A stretch of 64,000 bases of DNA from Alicyclobacillus kakegawensis NBRC 103104 (GTDB taxonomy: Bacteria; Bacillota; Bacilli; Alicyclobacillales; Alicyclobacillaceae). The translations under genes were made by a program, and so were the position numbers. The stretch lies in contig NZ_BCRP01000013.1 in the NCBI RefSeq assembly GCF_001552655.1, positions 1-64,000 on the forward strand, given 5' to 3'. The notes under the pieces were generated by a model. The model made no database searches and was not told the DNA's origin. It saw only the letters and a list, made by a program, of their open reading frames with translations. Positions 15,318-23,300 of this stretch are shown one piece after another. Numbering within the stretch: the stretch's first letter is position 1; each line of letters begins with the position of its first letter.

Positions 15318-16118
15318 ATGGCCCAGCATGTTCAAACAGACAGGTGCTTGGTCTGGAAGTCCCATACGACAAAACCGTGCCCTTCTGATTGCCATGGCCT
15401 CTATGTCCTGTCTGTGGTTGGCTGGGACATCGCTGTCTTTACGTATGTTGGTCCTGCCATAAAGGATATAGTGGGGCACCATGTACTGACGCCTTGGAAT
15501 GGGCTATTAAGTTCGTTGATTGGAACGTGGGTCGGAGAGTTTTTCTTTCCGGCTCTTCTATACTTTTTGATTGTCCGTCCCTATCGTCTTCGCCCGGTCA
15601 TACCTTTATGTGGTAGGCCGAGTCGCATGCGGGTGGTGTTGATTGCCCTACTTGTCGTCGTGCTTTGTCTTGTCTTTCGACCGCAACCGCAACCGCAACC
15701 TGCGGACATTATGATTCTGGTGGCTTTAACCTATATTGGGGTTGGCTTTGCTGAAGAATACTCGTTCCGCGGAGTTCTCATGAGAGTTTTTCGAGACCGA
15801 CTCGGTATGGTTTGGGCGGCCGTCGTTGTCAGCCTGCTCTTCAGTACGGCCCATTGGGGCGAGTGGTTTTATCACGAACATGTACCGTTTGGCCAGCTTG
15901 GAATGTCCTTTCTTGCCTTCTTCGTTTCGGGTATGCTGTTTACCGTGATGGCGTGGAGGAGCGGATCAATCTCTTGGGCGGCTCTCGTCCATGCGTTGAA
16001 TGACGTTCAAGCTCAGACATCTGCATTTACGTGGCAACAGGCATGGACCCTCATGGTCTGTGGAGTCATTGGCGCGGAACTCCTGCGATTCGCGAGTAAA
16101 GTCATGTCGGCGAGGTGA
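15318..16118 (+). CDS. CPBP family intramembrane metalloprotease
   Basis: A 266-residue membrane protein (starts at GTG 15315, ATG 15318 or ATG 15270 are possible; GGAGG at 15302-15306 favours the first two). The CPBP/Abi motifs are all present: GFAEEYSFRGVLM with the paired glutamates and arginine, LLFSTAHWGEWF with the first histidine, and ALVHALNDVQ with the second. They form the catalytic site of type II CAAX prenyl endopeptidase-like proteases. Between predicted membrane segments there is RPQPQPQPAD, encoded by three tandem CCGCAA units. The role in this group is often immunity to bacteriocins or protein maturation; which one applies here is unknown. Confidence 0.75.
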   Translation: MAQHVQTDRCLVWKSHTTKPCPSDCHGLYVLSVVGWDIAVFTYVGPAIKDIVGHHVLTPWNGLLSSLIGTWVGEFFFPALLYFLIVRPYRLRPVIPLCGRPSRMRVVLIALLVVVLCLVFRPQPQPQPADIMILVALTYIGVGFAEEYSFRGVLMRVFRDRLGMVWAAVVVSLLFSTAHWGEWFYHEHVPFGQLGMSFLAFFVSGMLFTVMAWRSGSISWAALVHALNDVQAQTSAFTWQQAWTLMVCGVIGAELLRFASKVMSAR

Positions 16119-16207
16119 CCGGGGAGTCGTTGATGCCCAGGTTCGCAAGAGAGACGGCGCAACGCGTTCAGTGAGTTTTGAATACACGTGCAGGAAGAGG
16201 GATTCGT

Positions 16208-16726
16208 GTGCAATTGCGCAACATCCGTGAACAGGACTACGGGCCCATCATCAGCGTGATCGATCATTGGTGGGGAGGCCGGCGTATGGCCGATATGCTT
16301 CCCAGACTCTTTTTCCAACACTTTCAGGATACGAGTTTTGCCGTGGAGGAAAACGGTCAGATTATCGCGTTCTTGGTTGGCTTTGTGTCCCAATCCCAAC
16401 CTGAGCAGGCGTACATACATTTTGTCGGTGTCCATCCCGAGTTTCGCCAGCGCGGGTTGGCTTGTCAACTCTACGACAGGTTTTCTGCAGTCGTGCGAGA
16501 GCGTGGTTGCCGAGAGGTGCGATGCATCACATCTCCAGGGAACCAATCTTCCATCGCGTTTCACACGGCCATGGGATTTGAGATAGAACCAGGCGACGCC
16601 GAAGTAGACGGGGTCCAGGTCACATCGGATTACGACGGCCGAGGTGGAGACCGTGTCCGGTTTGTCCGGAAACTCGGATGCGCAGCCGGGGAATCTGCCC
16701 ATGTAGGAGACATATGCGTGCAATAG
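16208..16726 (+). CDS. GNAT family N-acetyltransferase
   Basis: A 172-residue GNAT enzyme starting QLRNIREQDYGPIISVIDH, with WWGGRRMADMLPRLFFQHF as in the diamine/unknown-amine acetyltransferases of Bacilli. The CoA loop is VHPEFRQRGLACQLYDRF and the C-terminal strand region SPGNQSSIAFHTAMGFEI. GTG 16208 with GGAAGAGGG seven bases before it is the best start. The end carries an unusual 40-residue basic tail. Substrate unknown. Confidence 0.75.
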   Translation: MQLRNIREQDYGPIISVIDHWWGGRRMADMLPRLFFQHFQDTSFAVEENGQIIAFLVGFVSQSQPEQAYIHFVGVHPEFRQRGLACQLYDRFSAVVRERGCREVRCITSPGNQSSIAFHTAMGFEIEPGDAEVDGVQVTSDYDGRGGDRVRFVRKLGCAAGESAHVGDICVQ

Positions 16727-16926
16727 TGGTATGAATGTTTCTCGGTCCGGGTTTGCAAAGTGGAGCGGGCATACACCTTTCAGCGGTGAGGGACCGGTTA
16801 TGGTCACCGGATCGTAAAACCTGTGCCTGATGGATGGCGTCATGAGTGACCCTGTGTGCAAGCTGCAAACAACCGTGAAACGGTGCAAATTTTCACATTT
16901 TGAAAACCAAGTTGGGAGTGTCGGTC

Positions 16927-17712
16927 GTGGATACCGCCATCATCATGGAAATGGAGCATGCGTACAAGCGTTCGTTTGCGAACACCAAGGAGGAGGACTG
17001 GGGTTATTTATACTGGAATGAGAACAATCCCTCACATTGGGATGCAAACCACGCTTGGGTGCTGAGGGTCCCTGAAAACCATGGCGCCACACGCGAGCAG
17101 GTTGAGCAGTTTTATGAAGGGAGAGGAATCGCTCCCCGTTTCTACATATGGAATCTACGGGCGAATCAAGACTTCATGAAACACCTGCAGATGAACGGCT
17201 ATCGTACGGAGACATCTGTAAATGCGGTCCAGATATGGGGCGGGACCTTCGTGGAGACGGTCAGCCATGCGGAGGTCACTGTCGAACCGGTAACAGATGA
17301 AAATTATGTGGACGCCCTGCATGTGGAATGCAGCATGACGGAATTTGGGGGACGGGAAGTACGGGAGAAGGCGTTTGAACGTGAATTCCACAGTCCTCTG
17401 TATACCCACTTCCTGATGCGTGTTCATGGCCATCCCGCAGGAATCGCCTGTCTGTTTATGTGTGGCCGTCACGCCCGCGTGGAGTCGGTGGGCATCGTCG
17501 AGGCGTTTCGCGGGCGCGGATTAGTCAAACCATTGCTGCGTCGGGTGCAGGAAGAGGCCAGAACCCAAGGCTGCGCTCAGTTATGGGTGTTTCCTATCGA
17601 TGAAGTCGCCGAGCGGATCTATCAAAAGTGTGGCTTTGCGACGTGCGGACGTTTCGAAAGCGCGCATGCGTATCGGGACACGAGCGGATGGGGCGGAGGT
17701 TGCAAACAATAG
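16927..17712 (+). CDS. GNAT family N-acetyltransferase (two-lobed)
   Basis: A 261-residue protein. Residues 1-120 form an N-terminal lobe without a recognisable CoA site (EDWGYLYWNENNPSHWDAN, then APRFYIWNLRANQDFM). Residues 125-250 are a classic GNAT domain: ACLFMCGRHARVESVGIVE, FRGRGLVKPLLRRVQ as CoA loop, and AERIYQKCGFATCG at the end. GTG 16927 is supported by GGGAG eight bases upstream; ATG 16900 and ATG 16945 are alternatives. Eleven bases separate it from the EamA transporter gene, so they are likely cotranscribed. Confidence 0.75.
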   Translation: MDTAIIMEMEHAYKRSFANTKEEDWGYLYWNENNPSHWDANHAWVLRVPENHGATREQVEQFYEGRGIAPRFYIWNLRANQDFMKHLQMNGYRTETSVNAVQIWGGTFVETVSHAEVTVEPVTDENYVDALHVECSMTEFGGREVREKAFEREFHSPLYTHFLMRVHGHPAGIACLFMCGRHARVESVGIVEAFRGRGLVKPLLRRVQEEARTQGCAQLWVFPIDEVAERIYQKCGFATCGRFESAHAYRDTSGWGGGCKQ

Positions 17713-17723
17713 GGGGTACAGCT

Positions 17724-18713
17724 TTGGAATACGTCGAATCCAAGCTCAACTTTGCGGACCATTTGGTTCCTGTTTCCGGCGGGACATCGCCCTCCGTGGC
17801 GGTTACGGGCACGAAATTCGACCGCTTTAAGGGCCTGTCCATGGTGCTTCTGGGGGCTGTGCTTTGGGGCGTGTCCGGGACTGTGGCGCAGGTGTTGTTT
17901 CAGCGTGATGGATTGAATCCAGGCTGGTTGGTCGCGGTGCGTATGAGTGTTTCGGGCCTTCTGCTTTTGGCGGGGAGTTGCGTCAAGTCCGGTCCCAGGC
18001 AGGTACTGGCGGTGTGGAAGGATAGACGAGACGCCGGGAGACTTATCCTCTTTGGGATTGTGGGATTGCTGGGGGTCCAGTATTCCTATTTCGCATCCAT
18101 CCGTTACGGGAATGCGGCCACAGGAACCATCCTTCAATACATGGGTCCCGTGTTCATCACCGTGTACGGCGCATGGCGAAGCCGGCGCATGCCGAGCGCC
18201 GGACAGGTGTTGTCCGCCTTTCTCGCTCTCGTGGGTGCCCTGTTGCTTGTCACCGATGGGGATTTTCACAGCTTTTCGGTGGCTCCCCTGGCTGTGTTGT
18301 GGGGGATTGTTTCCGCCATCACGGTGGCCTTCTATTCATTGTACCCGCAGCATTTATTGCGCCGATACGGTGCGGCGGCGACCGTGGGATGGGCTATGCT
18401 CATCGGCGGTGTCGGCATGTCCTTCGTAACCCCTCCCTGGCACTTTACCGGTCACTACACACTCGGCACCTGGGGGCTTATTGGGTTTGTTGTTGTGTTT
18501 GGAACGTTGATTGCGTTTTACGTCTACATCGCGAGCCTGAAATATATTTCCGCTTTCGAAGCAAGCGTCCTGTCTTGTGGCGAACCCTTGTCTGCCGCCA
18601 TCATCGCGGTTGCGTGTCTACATGTACAAATGGGAGCGCTGGCGATGCTGGGAGGGGTGTGCGTCCTTGTCACTGTCATCCTTCTGGCACGCCAGCCTGC
18701 CGAGTCGAGGTAG
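17724..18713 (+). CDS. EamA/DMT-family transporter
   Basis: A 329-residue protein with ten predicted membrane segments in two EamA repeats: LLGAVLWGVSGTVAQVLF and GPVFITVYGAWRSRRMPS in the first, LAVLWGIVSAITVAFYSLYP and ASLKYISAFEASVLSCGEP in the second. This is the drug/metabolite transporter superfamily, often exporters of amino acids or metabolites. The start is TTG 17724, preceded by AGGGGGT; an earlier in-frame ATG would lie inside the GNAT gene. The gene ends 71 bases before the convergent AAA ATPase gene. Confidence 0.85.
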   Translation: MEYVESKLNFADHLVPVSGGTSPSVAVTGTKFDRFKGLSMVLLGAVLWGVSGTVAQVLFQRDGLNPGWLVAVRMSVSGLLLLAGSCVKSGPRQVLAVWKDRRDAGRLILFGIVGLLGVQYSYFASIRYGNAATGTILQYMGPVFITVYGAWRSRRMPSAGQVLSAFLALVGALLLVTDGDFHSFSVAPLAVLWGIVSAITVAFYSLYPQHLLRRYGAAATVGWAMLIGGVGMSFVTPPWHFTGHYTLGTWGLIGFVVVFGTLIAFYVYIASLKYISAFEASVLSCGEPLSAAIIAVACLHVQMGALAMLGGVCVLVTVILLARQPAESR

Positions 18714-18783
18714 CTGCTAGGGGGAAGGTGCTGTGGCTGTCTGACGGCTGGCTGGCGTCCACCCAGTCTTTTGGCGAGAGTGC

Positions 18784-19530
18784 TCACGCTTGGGGATCGT
18801 CCTCCTGAAAAAGTTCCTGAAGCAAGGCCTCTCGATGAAGCAAAAATTGTTTAGAAATGATATAGTGGTCGGTATCCTCGTACTTGACAGGAGATAGGGG
18901 GGAGGTATCAAAATTGAGGATGCGGGCCCCTGGATAACCCAGGAGAATGGGGGAGTGTGTCGCAATTATGAATTGGCTTTGCCCGCTTTGCTCGTGCTGC
19001 CAAAGGATGCGGAGCAGGGCCAGTTGTCGGGATGGAGACAGGGCAGCCTCCGGTTCATCCAGGAGATACAGCGCCTTTCCCCGGCCCCGAAACCGGTAGG
19101 TGAAGAGGGCCAGGAACGATTCACCATGAGACTGTTCGTGCAATGATTTGCCTCCATAGGCTGCGTAGCCGGTGGGGCACTCTCGTTCCACCTCTTCAAT
19201 GTGACTGGCAAAGTTGAAGAAACTCTCTGCTCGCAGAAAAAAGCCGCGCGTGACTTTGGGAAGCCATGAGAGTTGGAGGTGTTCATACAGCTGAGATTCG
19301 GTCTTCGCCGTGGAAAACACGTTCTGCTTTCCGCCACCTTCCGGATTGAACCCCGCCTGGATGGCGATGGCCTCCAGAAGTGTGGACTTGCCCGATCCGT
19401 TTTCTCCGATGAAGAAGGTCACGGGTGTATCGAACTCGATTCTGGAAAGCCCGCGGAATGCCGGGATCTTGTAAGGGTATGCGGGACTTTCTTGAGGCCA
19501 GTCACGAAAGCGGACCTCGCGCAGGAACAC
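18784..19530 (-). CDS. AAA family (ABC/SMC-like) ATPase
   Basis: A 248-residue soluble ATPase. Walker A is FIGENGSGKSTLLEAI at about residue 43, a signature-like region is HGESFLALFTYRF, Walker B is ALYLLDEPEAALSP and the switch histidine is in IIATHSPILLG. The arrangement matches small stand-alone AAA_21/AAA_23 ATPases related to RecF/SMC rather than ABC transport ATPases, since no permease is nearby and the Walker A motif follows a short beta-rich N-terminus. Roles of this family are largely unknown. Confidence 0.8.
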   Translation of the reverse strand: MFLREVRFRDWPQESPAYPYKIPAFRGLSRIEFDTPVTFFIGENGSGKSTLLEAIAIQAGFNPEGGGKQNVFSTAKTESQLYEHLQLSWLPKVTRGFFLRAESFFNFASHIEEVERECPTGYAAYGGKSLHEQSHGESFLALFTYRFRGRGKALYLLDEPEAALSPSRQLALLRILWQHEQSGQSQFIIATHSPILLGYPGARILNFDTSPLSPVKYEDTDHYIISKQFLLHREALLQELFQEDDPQA

Positions 19531-19678
19531 AGCTTCACCTTCATTTCTTGTGGCAAGAACTTTTTAGATATTATAGCCGAATGTGTGCGACTGACGCAGA
19601 CAGCAGCGATCTGATGCGCGTTGCAAGAGAGGACCCGCTCGCATGCGGATCGCGGGTCTGAACGGCGGAGTGGTACGG

Positions 19679-20215
19679 ATGCGGAAAATCGTCATTATTG
19701 GTTCTCCTGGGGCGGGGAAGTCGACGCTTGCCCGGCGGCTGGGTCAGGCGACCAGGATCCCTGTGATCCATCTCGATTCGTTATTTTGGCGCCCCGGCTG
19801 GACGGCTACGCCTCGCCCTGAGTGGATTCGGCTGCACACGAAGGCAATCAGCGGTGAGGAATGGATTATCGACGGGCATTATGGTTCCACCTTGGACCTG
19901 CGCATCCAGGCGGCCGATACCATCGTCTTTCTCGATGTCCCACGCTGGCTGTGCCTGTGGCGGGTGTGCAAGCGGGCCGTGCAATATGTTGGTCGCACCC
20001 GGCCAGACATGGCAGAAGGGTGTCGTGAGAAACTGGATGTGGAATTCTTGAGGTACGTTTGGGGTTTTCGCAGACGCGAACAGGCGGGCATTCTACGACG
20101 GTTGCAGGACGCGCTACGTGAGGGCAAGTGTGTCATCCATTTGCGCACCCGTGCGCAAGTAGAAAGGTTTCTGAGCGAGGTTCAGGTAAGTCGGGTTGCA
20201 CAAAGTAGAAAGTAA
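19679..20215 (+). CDS. P-loop kinase-like protein (topology modulation/FlaR-like)
   Basis: A 178-residue NTP-binding protein beginning KIVIIGSPGAGKSTLARRL (Walker A), then PVIHLDSLFWRPGWT and WIIDGHYGSTLDLRIQAAD, VFLDVPRWLCLWRVC and a lid-like arginine stretch. This is the adenylate-kinase-like group annotated as DNA topology modulation protein; a small-molecule or nucleotide kinase is likely. ATG 19679 fits the family start; GTG 19670 is possible. Its last 20 bases overlap the next gene. Confidence 0.75.
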   Translation: MRKIVIIGSPGAGKSTLARRLGQATRIPVIHLDSLFWRPGWTATPRPEWIRLHTKAISGEEWIIDGHYGSTLDLRIQAADTIVFLDVPRWLCLWRVCKRAVQYVGRTRPDMAEGCREKLDVEFLRYVWGFRRREQAGILRRLQDALREGKCVIHLRTRAQVERFLSEVQVSRVAQSRK

Positions 20216-20819
20216 GCGACGGGGGCGACGAATCATATTTCGGGAGTGCGTGGATGAGCTGAATCGTGTCATCCGAGTGCTGCATGATTTTCCCTATCCT
20301 TGGTTGGTGGGCGGTGGATGGGCGATTGATCTCGCCCTGGGCAGAATTACCCGTGCCCATGAAGACGTGGACATATGCGTTTTTCGTGAGTATGCGCAAG
20401 AGCTCCTGGACTACTTCTCGGAATGGGAGATAATGGTGGCTGTTCCCGGCGAGCGTCGTTTGGAGGCATGCAGAACGGTTGAAGATACATCTCCGCCTCG
20501 ATTTTCCCTGCACATGCGGAAGAACGACCAATTCATCGAAGTGTTTTTAACTGATAGAATTGGTGACGAAGTGATCTTCCGACGAAATTCGTCAATCCGC
20601 ATGCCAATTCGCGACTTTTGTCGAGCGGACACCTGTGGTCGTCCGTTTGTGGCTCCCGAGTGGCAATTGTTATTCAAGGCCAAAGAAGGAAGGGACCAGG
20701 ACAACCAGGATTTCCATGTCTGTCTGCCTCACCTGACCGAGGCCCAACTTCAATGGCTGTCGCGGGCATTGCAAAGACATCTTCCCAACTGCCCATGGCT
20801 GGCCGAGCTGGAAGGATGA
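20196..20819 (+). CDS. nucleotidyltransferase, aminoglycoside-2''-adenylyltransferase-like
   Basis: A 207-residue protein with PWLVGGGWAIDLALGRITR and then AHEDVDICVFRE, the GG(W)-x-D-x-x-x-G and DxD-type acidic motif of minimal nucleotidyltransferases related to AadB/LinB. QFIEVFLTDRIGDEVIF and APEWQLLFKAKEGRDQDN complete the fold. These enzymes adenylylate aminoglycosides or lincosamides, but many relatives have other or unknown substrates, so resistance is only a possibility. The TTG start at 20196 overlaps the kinase-like gene; GTG 20247 would be a shorter alternative. Confidence 0.75.
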   Translation: MHKVESKRRGRRIIFRECVDELNRVIRVLHDFPYPWLVGGGWAIDLALGRITRAHEDVDICVFREYAQELLDYFSEWEIMVAVPGERRLEACRTVEDTSPPRFSLHMRKNDQFIEVFLTDRIGDEVIFRRNSSIRMPIRDFCRADTCGRPFVAPEWQLLFKAKEGRDQDNQDFHVCLPHLTEAQLQWLSRALQRHLPNCPWLAELEG

Positions 20820-20856
20820 TTTGCCCAGGATAGAAACGATAGTGGGAGGGATGGGC

Positions 20857-21636
20857 ATGGAAGAAGATGTGAAGACCTCTGTTCAAAGGCAATTCAGCCA
20901 AAATGCCAAAGATTATCGTGTGGAGCCGTTGTTCGCGCAAGGTGACGATCTGCAGTACTTGCTGAAAGCCGTACCCCTGACGGGAGACGAACGCGTCTTG
21001 GACGTCGCGACAGGGGCCGGCCATGTGGCGCTGGCGTTCGCTCCGCATGTTGAGCAATGTGTCGGAATTGACCTGACGGACTCTATGGTCGAAGTTGCGA
21101 CGGATTTCGCGAGGGAACGGGGGATAGGGAACGTTCACTTTGCGACCGGGGACGCGGAACACCTGCCCTTTTCCGCAGCGTCCTTCGACCTGGTCACCTG
21201 CCGGTTCGCCGCACACCATTTCGCGGATGTCGGCAGAGCTGTGCAGGAAGTGGCGCGCGTACTGAAACCTGGGGGCGCCTTCCTGCTCATTGACCACTAC
21301 GCGCCCGAAGACGAAGCGTTGGACACGTTCGTCAATCACCTGGACAAACTGCGCGATCCGTCCCATGTCCGGGAACACCGGCTGTCCGAATACCAGGCCT
21401 GGTTTGCGGATGCGGGATTGTTGTATCGCGAACAGCGCAGATGGAATCTGCCATTGCAATTTGAAAATTGGGTGCAAAGGGCACGAACCCCGGCAGATAT
21501 GAAAAGGAAGTTGGCGGATTACCTTCGCGAAGCTTCTCCCTCTTGCAAGGAAACATTTTGCATTCAACTGGATGAGCACCAGCACCCCGTTTCCTTTTGT
21601 TTGAAGTGCGCCTTGGTCGTGGGCAGAAAGCCTTGA
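20857..21636 (+). CDS. UbiE-like class I SAM-dependent methyltransferase
   Basis: A 259-residue methyltransferase. After QRQFSQNAKDYRVEPL the motifs follow in order: VLDVATGAGHVALAF (motif I), CVGIDLTDSMVEVA (motif post I), VHFATGDAEHLPFSAASFD (motif II/III), LVTCRFAAHHFADV and VARVLKPGGAFLLID. It is of the UbiE/COQ5-like group common in biosynthetic and accessory loci. ATG 20857 is preferred, with GGGAGGG upstream; ATG 20851 is too close to that site. Substrate unknown. Confidence 0.8.
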   Translation: MEEDVKTSVQRQFSQNAKDYRVEPLFAQGDDLQYLLKAVPLTGDERVLDVATGAGHVALAFAPHVEQCVGIDLTDSMVEVATDFARERGIGNVHFATGDAEHLPFSAASFDLVTCRFAAHHFADVGRAVQEVARVLKPGGAFLLIDHYAPEDEALDTFVNHLDKLRDPSHVREHRLSEYQAWFADAGLLYREQRRWNLPLQFENWVQRARTPADMKRKLADYLREASPSCKETFCIQLDEHQHPVSFCLKCALVVGRKP

Positions 21637-21715
21637 TGTTTGGCGGTTTTCTTCTGGGACAGACAAGGGGGACGGGCTCCAACTTCGTTGCGACCGGAAA
21701 GGAGACAAGAAAACG

Positions 21716-22660
21716 GTGGCCTATCGGACATTGACGGACCGGGATGTGGACGATTGCCTCTCGATGCGCGAGGCTGTCCAGATCATCGAGAGGGCCTTCG
21801 TGGAGCGAGCCGAGGGAACATTCGTATCGCCGCCAAGATTTCGTGTGGACGGGGGCGGAGGGGCGCTTGTGTTCACGGCGGGAGGAGCCATCGGATCGGA
21901 AAAACTTGTCGGGTTCCGTGTCTATGACACCTTTCCTGGCGAGCACCCGGACCGGACACAATTGGTGGCCGTTTTCAGCGCAGAAACCGGCGTCCTGCAG
22001 GGAATCGTGATCGGGGAACGGGTGGGCATCATGCGTACGGGCGCAATCGGCGGCGTCGCCGTGAAGCACATGGCGAGGCCCGACGCGGCGACGTTGGCGA
22101 TTCTGGGGACCGGCAAGCAAGCCCGGGCCCAACTCGAGGCTGCTGTGGCGGTGCATGACTTCCAGACCGTCAAGGTTTATAGCCCCAACGCGGAACACCG
22201 CCGGCGCTTTATCGAGGCTATGGAGCCGAAGGTTGCCGCCGATCTTTGTGCGGTCGAGTCAGCGAGAGCGTGCGTCGATGGGGCCGATGTCGTGATATGC
22301 GCGACCAACAGTTCCAGCCCTGTGTTGGAAGCCGACTGGGTAAAGGAGGGCGCGCACATCAATACGGTGGGTCCCAAGTACGTGGGTGCCCACGAGATCC
22401 CGATAGAGCTGATTCAGAGGAGCGGCGCCCTGGTGACCGATTCGCTGGAACAACTGCAGGCGTATCCGAAGCCACATGTGGCGACGCAAGCGTCTCGGAC
22501 GCCCGACATGATTGATCTAGCGGACATCGTCGCGGGCAAGGCGGCCGGGCGCAAGGGCGTTCGTGACATCACCCTGTTCTTCTCCGTAGGGCTGGCGGGC
22601 ACCGAGGTTGTTGTCGCAGGGGAGGTGCTGCGGAGAGCGGGCGTATCGGCCCAAGGCTGA
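21716..22660 (+). CDS. ornithine cyclodeaminase / mu-crystallin family protein
   Basis: A 314-residue member of the OCD/mu-crystallin family. The N-terminal part has MREAVQIIERAFVERAEG and SEKLVGFRVYDTFPGEHPD, ERVGIMRTGAIGGVAVKHMA shows the substrate-lid arginine, and the NAD-binding motif is LAILGTGKQARAQLEA. The C-terminal part has THSLEQ-like VTDSLEQLQAY. Members include ornithine cyclodeaminase, ketimine reductase and alanine dehydrogenase of archaea, so the exact reaction is open. GTG 21716 is preceded by AAAGGAG. Confidence 0.8.
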   Translation: MAYRTLTDRDVDDCLSMREAVQIIERAFVERAEGTFVSPPRFRVDGGGGALVFTAGGAIGSEKLVGFRVYDTFPGEHPDRTQLVAVFSAETGVLQGIVIGERVGIMRTGAIGGVAVKHMARPDAATLAILGTGKQARAQLEAAVAVHDFQTVKVYSPNAEHRRRFIEAMEPKVAADLCAVESARACVDGADVVICATNSSSPVLEADWVKEGAHINTVGPKYVGAHEIPIELIQRSGALVTDSLEQLQAYPKPHVATQASRTPDMIDLADIVAGKAAGRKGVRDITLFFSVGLAGTEVVVAGEVLRRAGVSAQG

Positions 22661-22778
22661 ATTTGCGGTCGTCTGCGGTCGTCCCCTTTACGGGGTGGCA
22701 TGGCTGAGAAAAGACAATCGAGTCGGCTGATGTGACGCGGATACATTGGTCAGGCAACCTTTCAAAATGAAGGAGACG

Positions 22779-23300
22779 ATGGCCAGAGTGCAAGACAGCA
22801 CGTTTGACGTTCGACCGATAGCTGTTAGCGATGCTGCTGCGTATTTAGACCTTTGTCGACAACTGGACAGGGAAACATCTTTCATGCTATACGAACCCGA
22901 TGAGCGAACGACAACAGTGGATGAGCAACGTGAACAAATCCAGTCGATATTGAGGACTGAAAACCAAATGTACTTTGTGGCTGAATCGGGACATCGGTTG
23001 GTGGGACACGTCCAGGCTTACGGGGGGAGCCACCGGAGAAACCGAAATACAGTCCATTTGGTTGTTGGTGTTTTACAGGCCTATTCCCGCAAGGGGATTG
23101 GCGCGGCCTTGCTGCGAATCATGGAGGAGTGGGCCCGACGTGTTGGCATTCATCGTCTTGAGCTCACAGTTATGACGCATAACTTGGCGGCTGTAAATTT
23201 GTACCGAAAAGCGGGGTTCGAAATCGAAGGAACCATGCGACATACGCTGTTCGTGGATGGGCGGTACGTGGACGAATACATTATGGGCAAGGTGATCTAG
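22779..23300 (+). CDS. GNAT family N-acetyltransferase
   Basis: A 173-residue GNAT. FDVRPIAVSDAAAYLDLCR opens the fold, ETSFMLYEPDERTTT is the loop typical of YhhY/PhnO-like enzymes, HLVVGVLQAYSRKGIGAALL is the CoA loop, and MTHNLAAVNLYRKAGFEI with EGTMRHTLFVDGRYVDEY ends the protein, as in enzymes that acetylate amino acids or small amines. ATG 22779 has AAGGAG six bases upstream and is preferred over ATG 22767. Confidence 0.8.
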   Translation: MARVQDSTFDVRPIAVSDAAAYLDLCRQLDRETSFMLYEPDERTTTVDEQREQIQSILRTENQMYFVAESGHRLVGHVQAYGGSHRRNRNTVHLVVGVLQAYSRKGIGAALLRIMEEWARRVGIHRLELTVMTHNLAAVNLYRKAGFEIEGTMRHTLFVDGRYVDEYIMGKVI

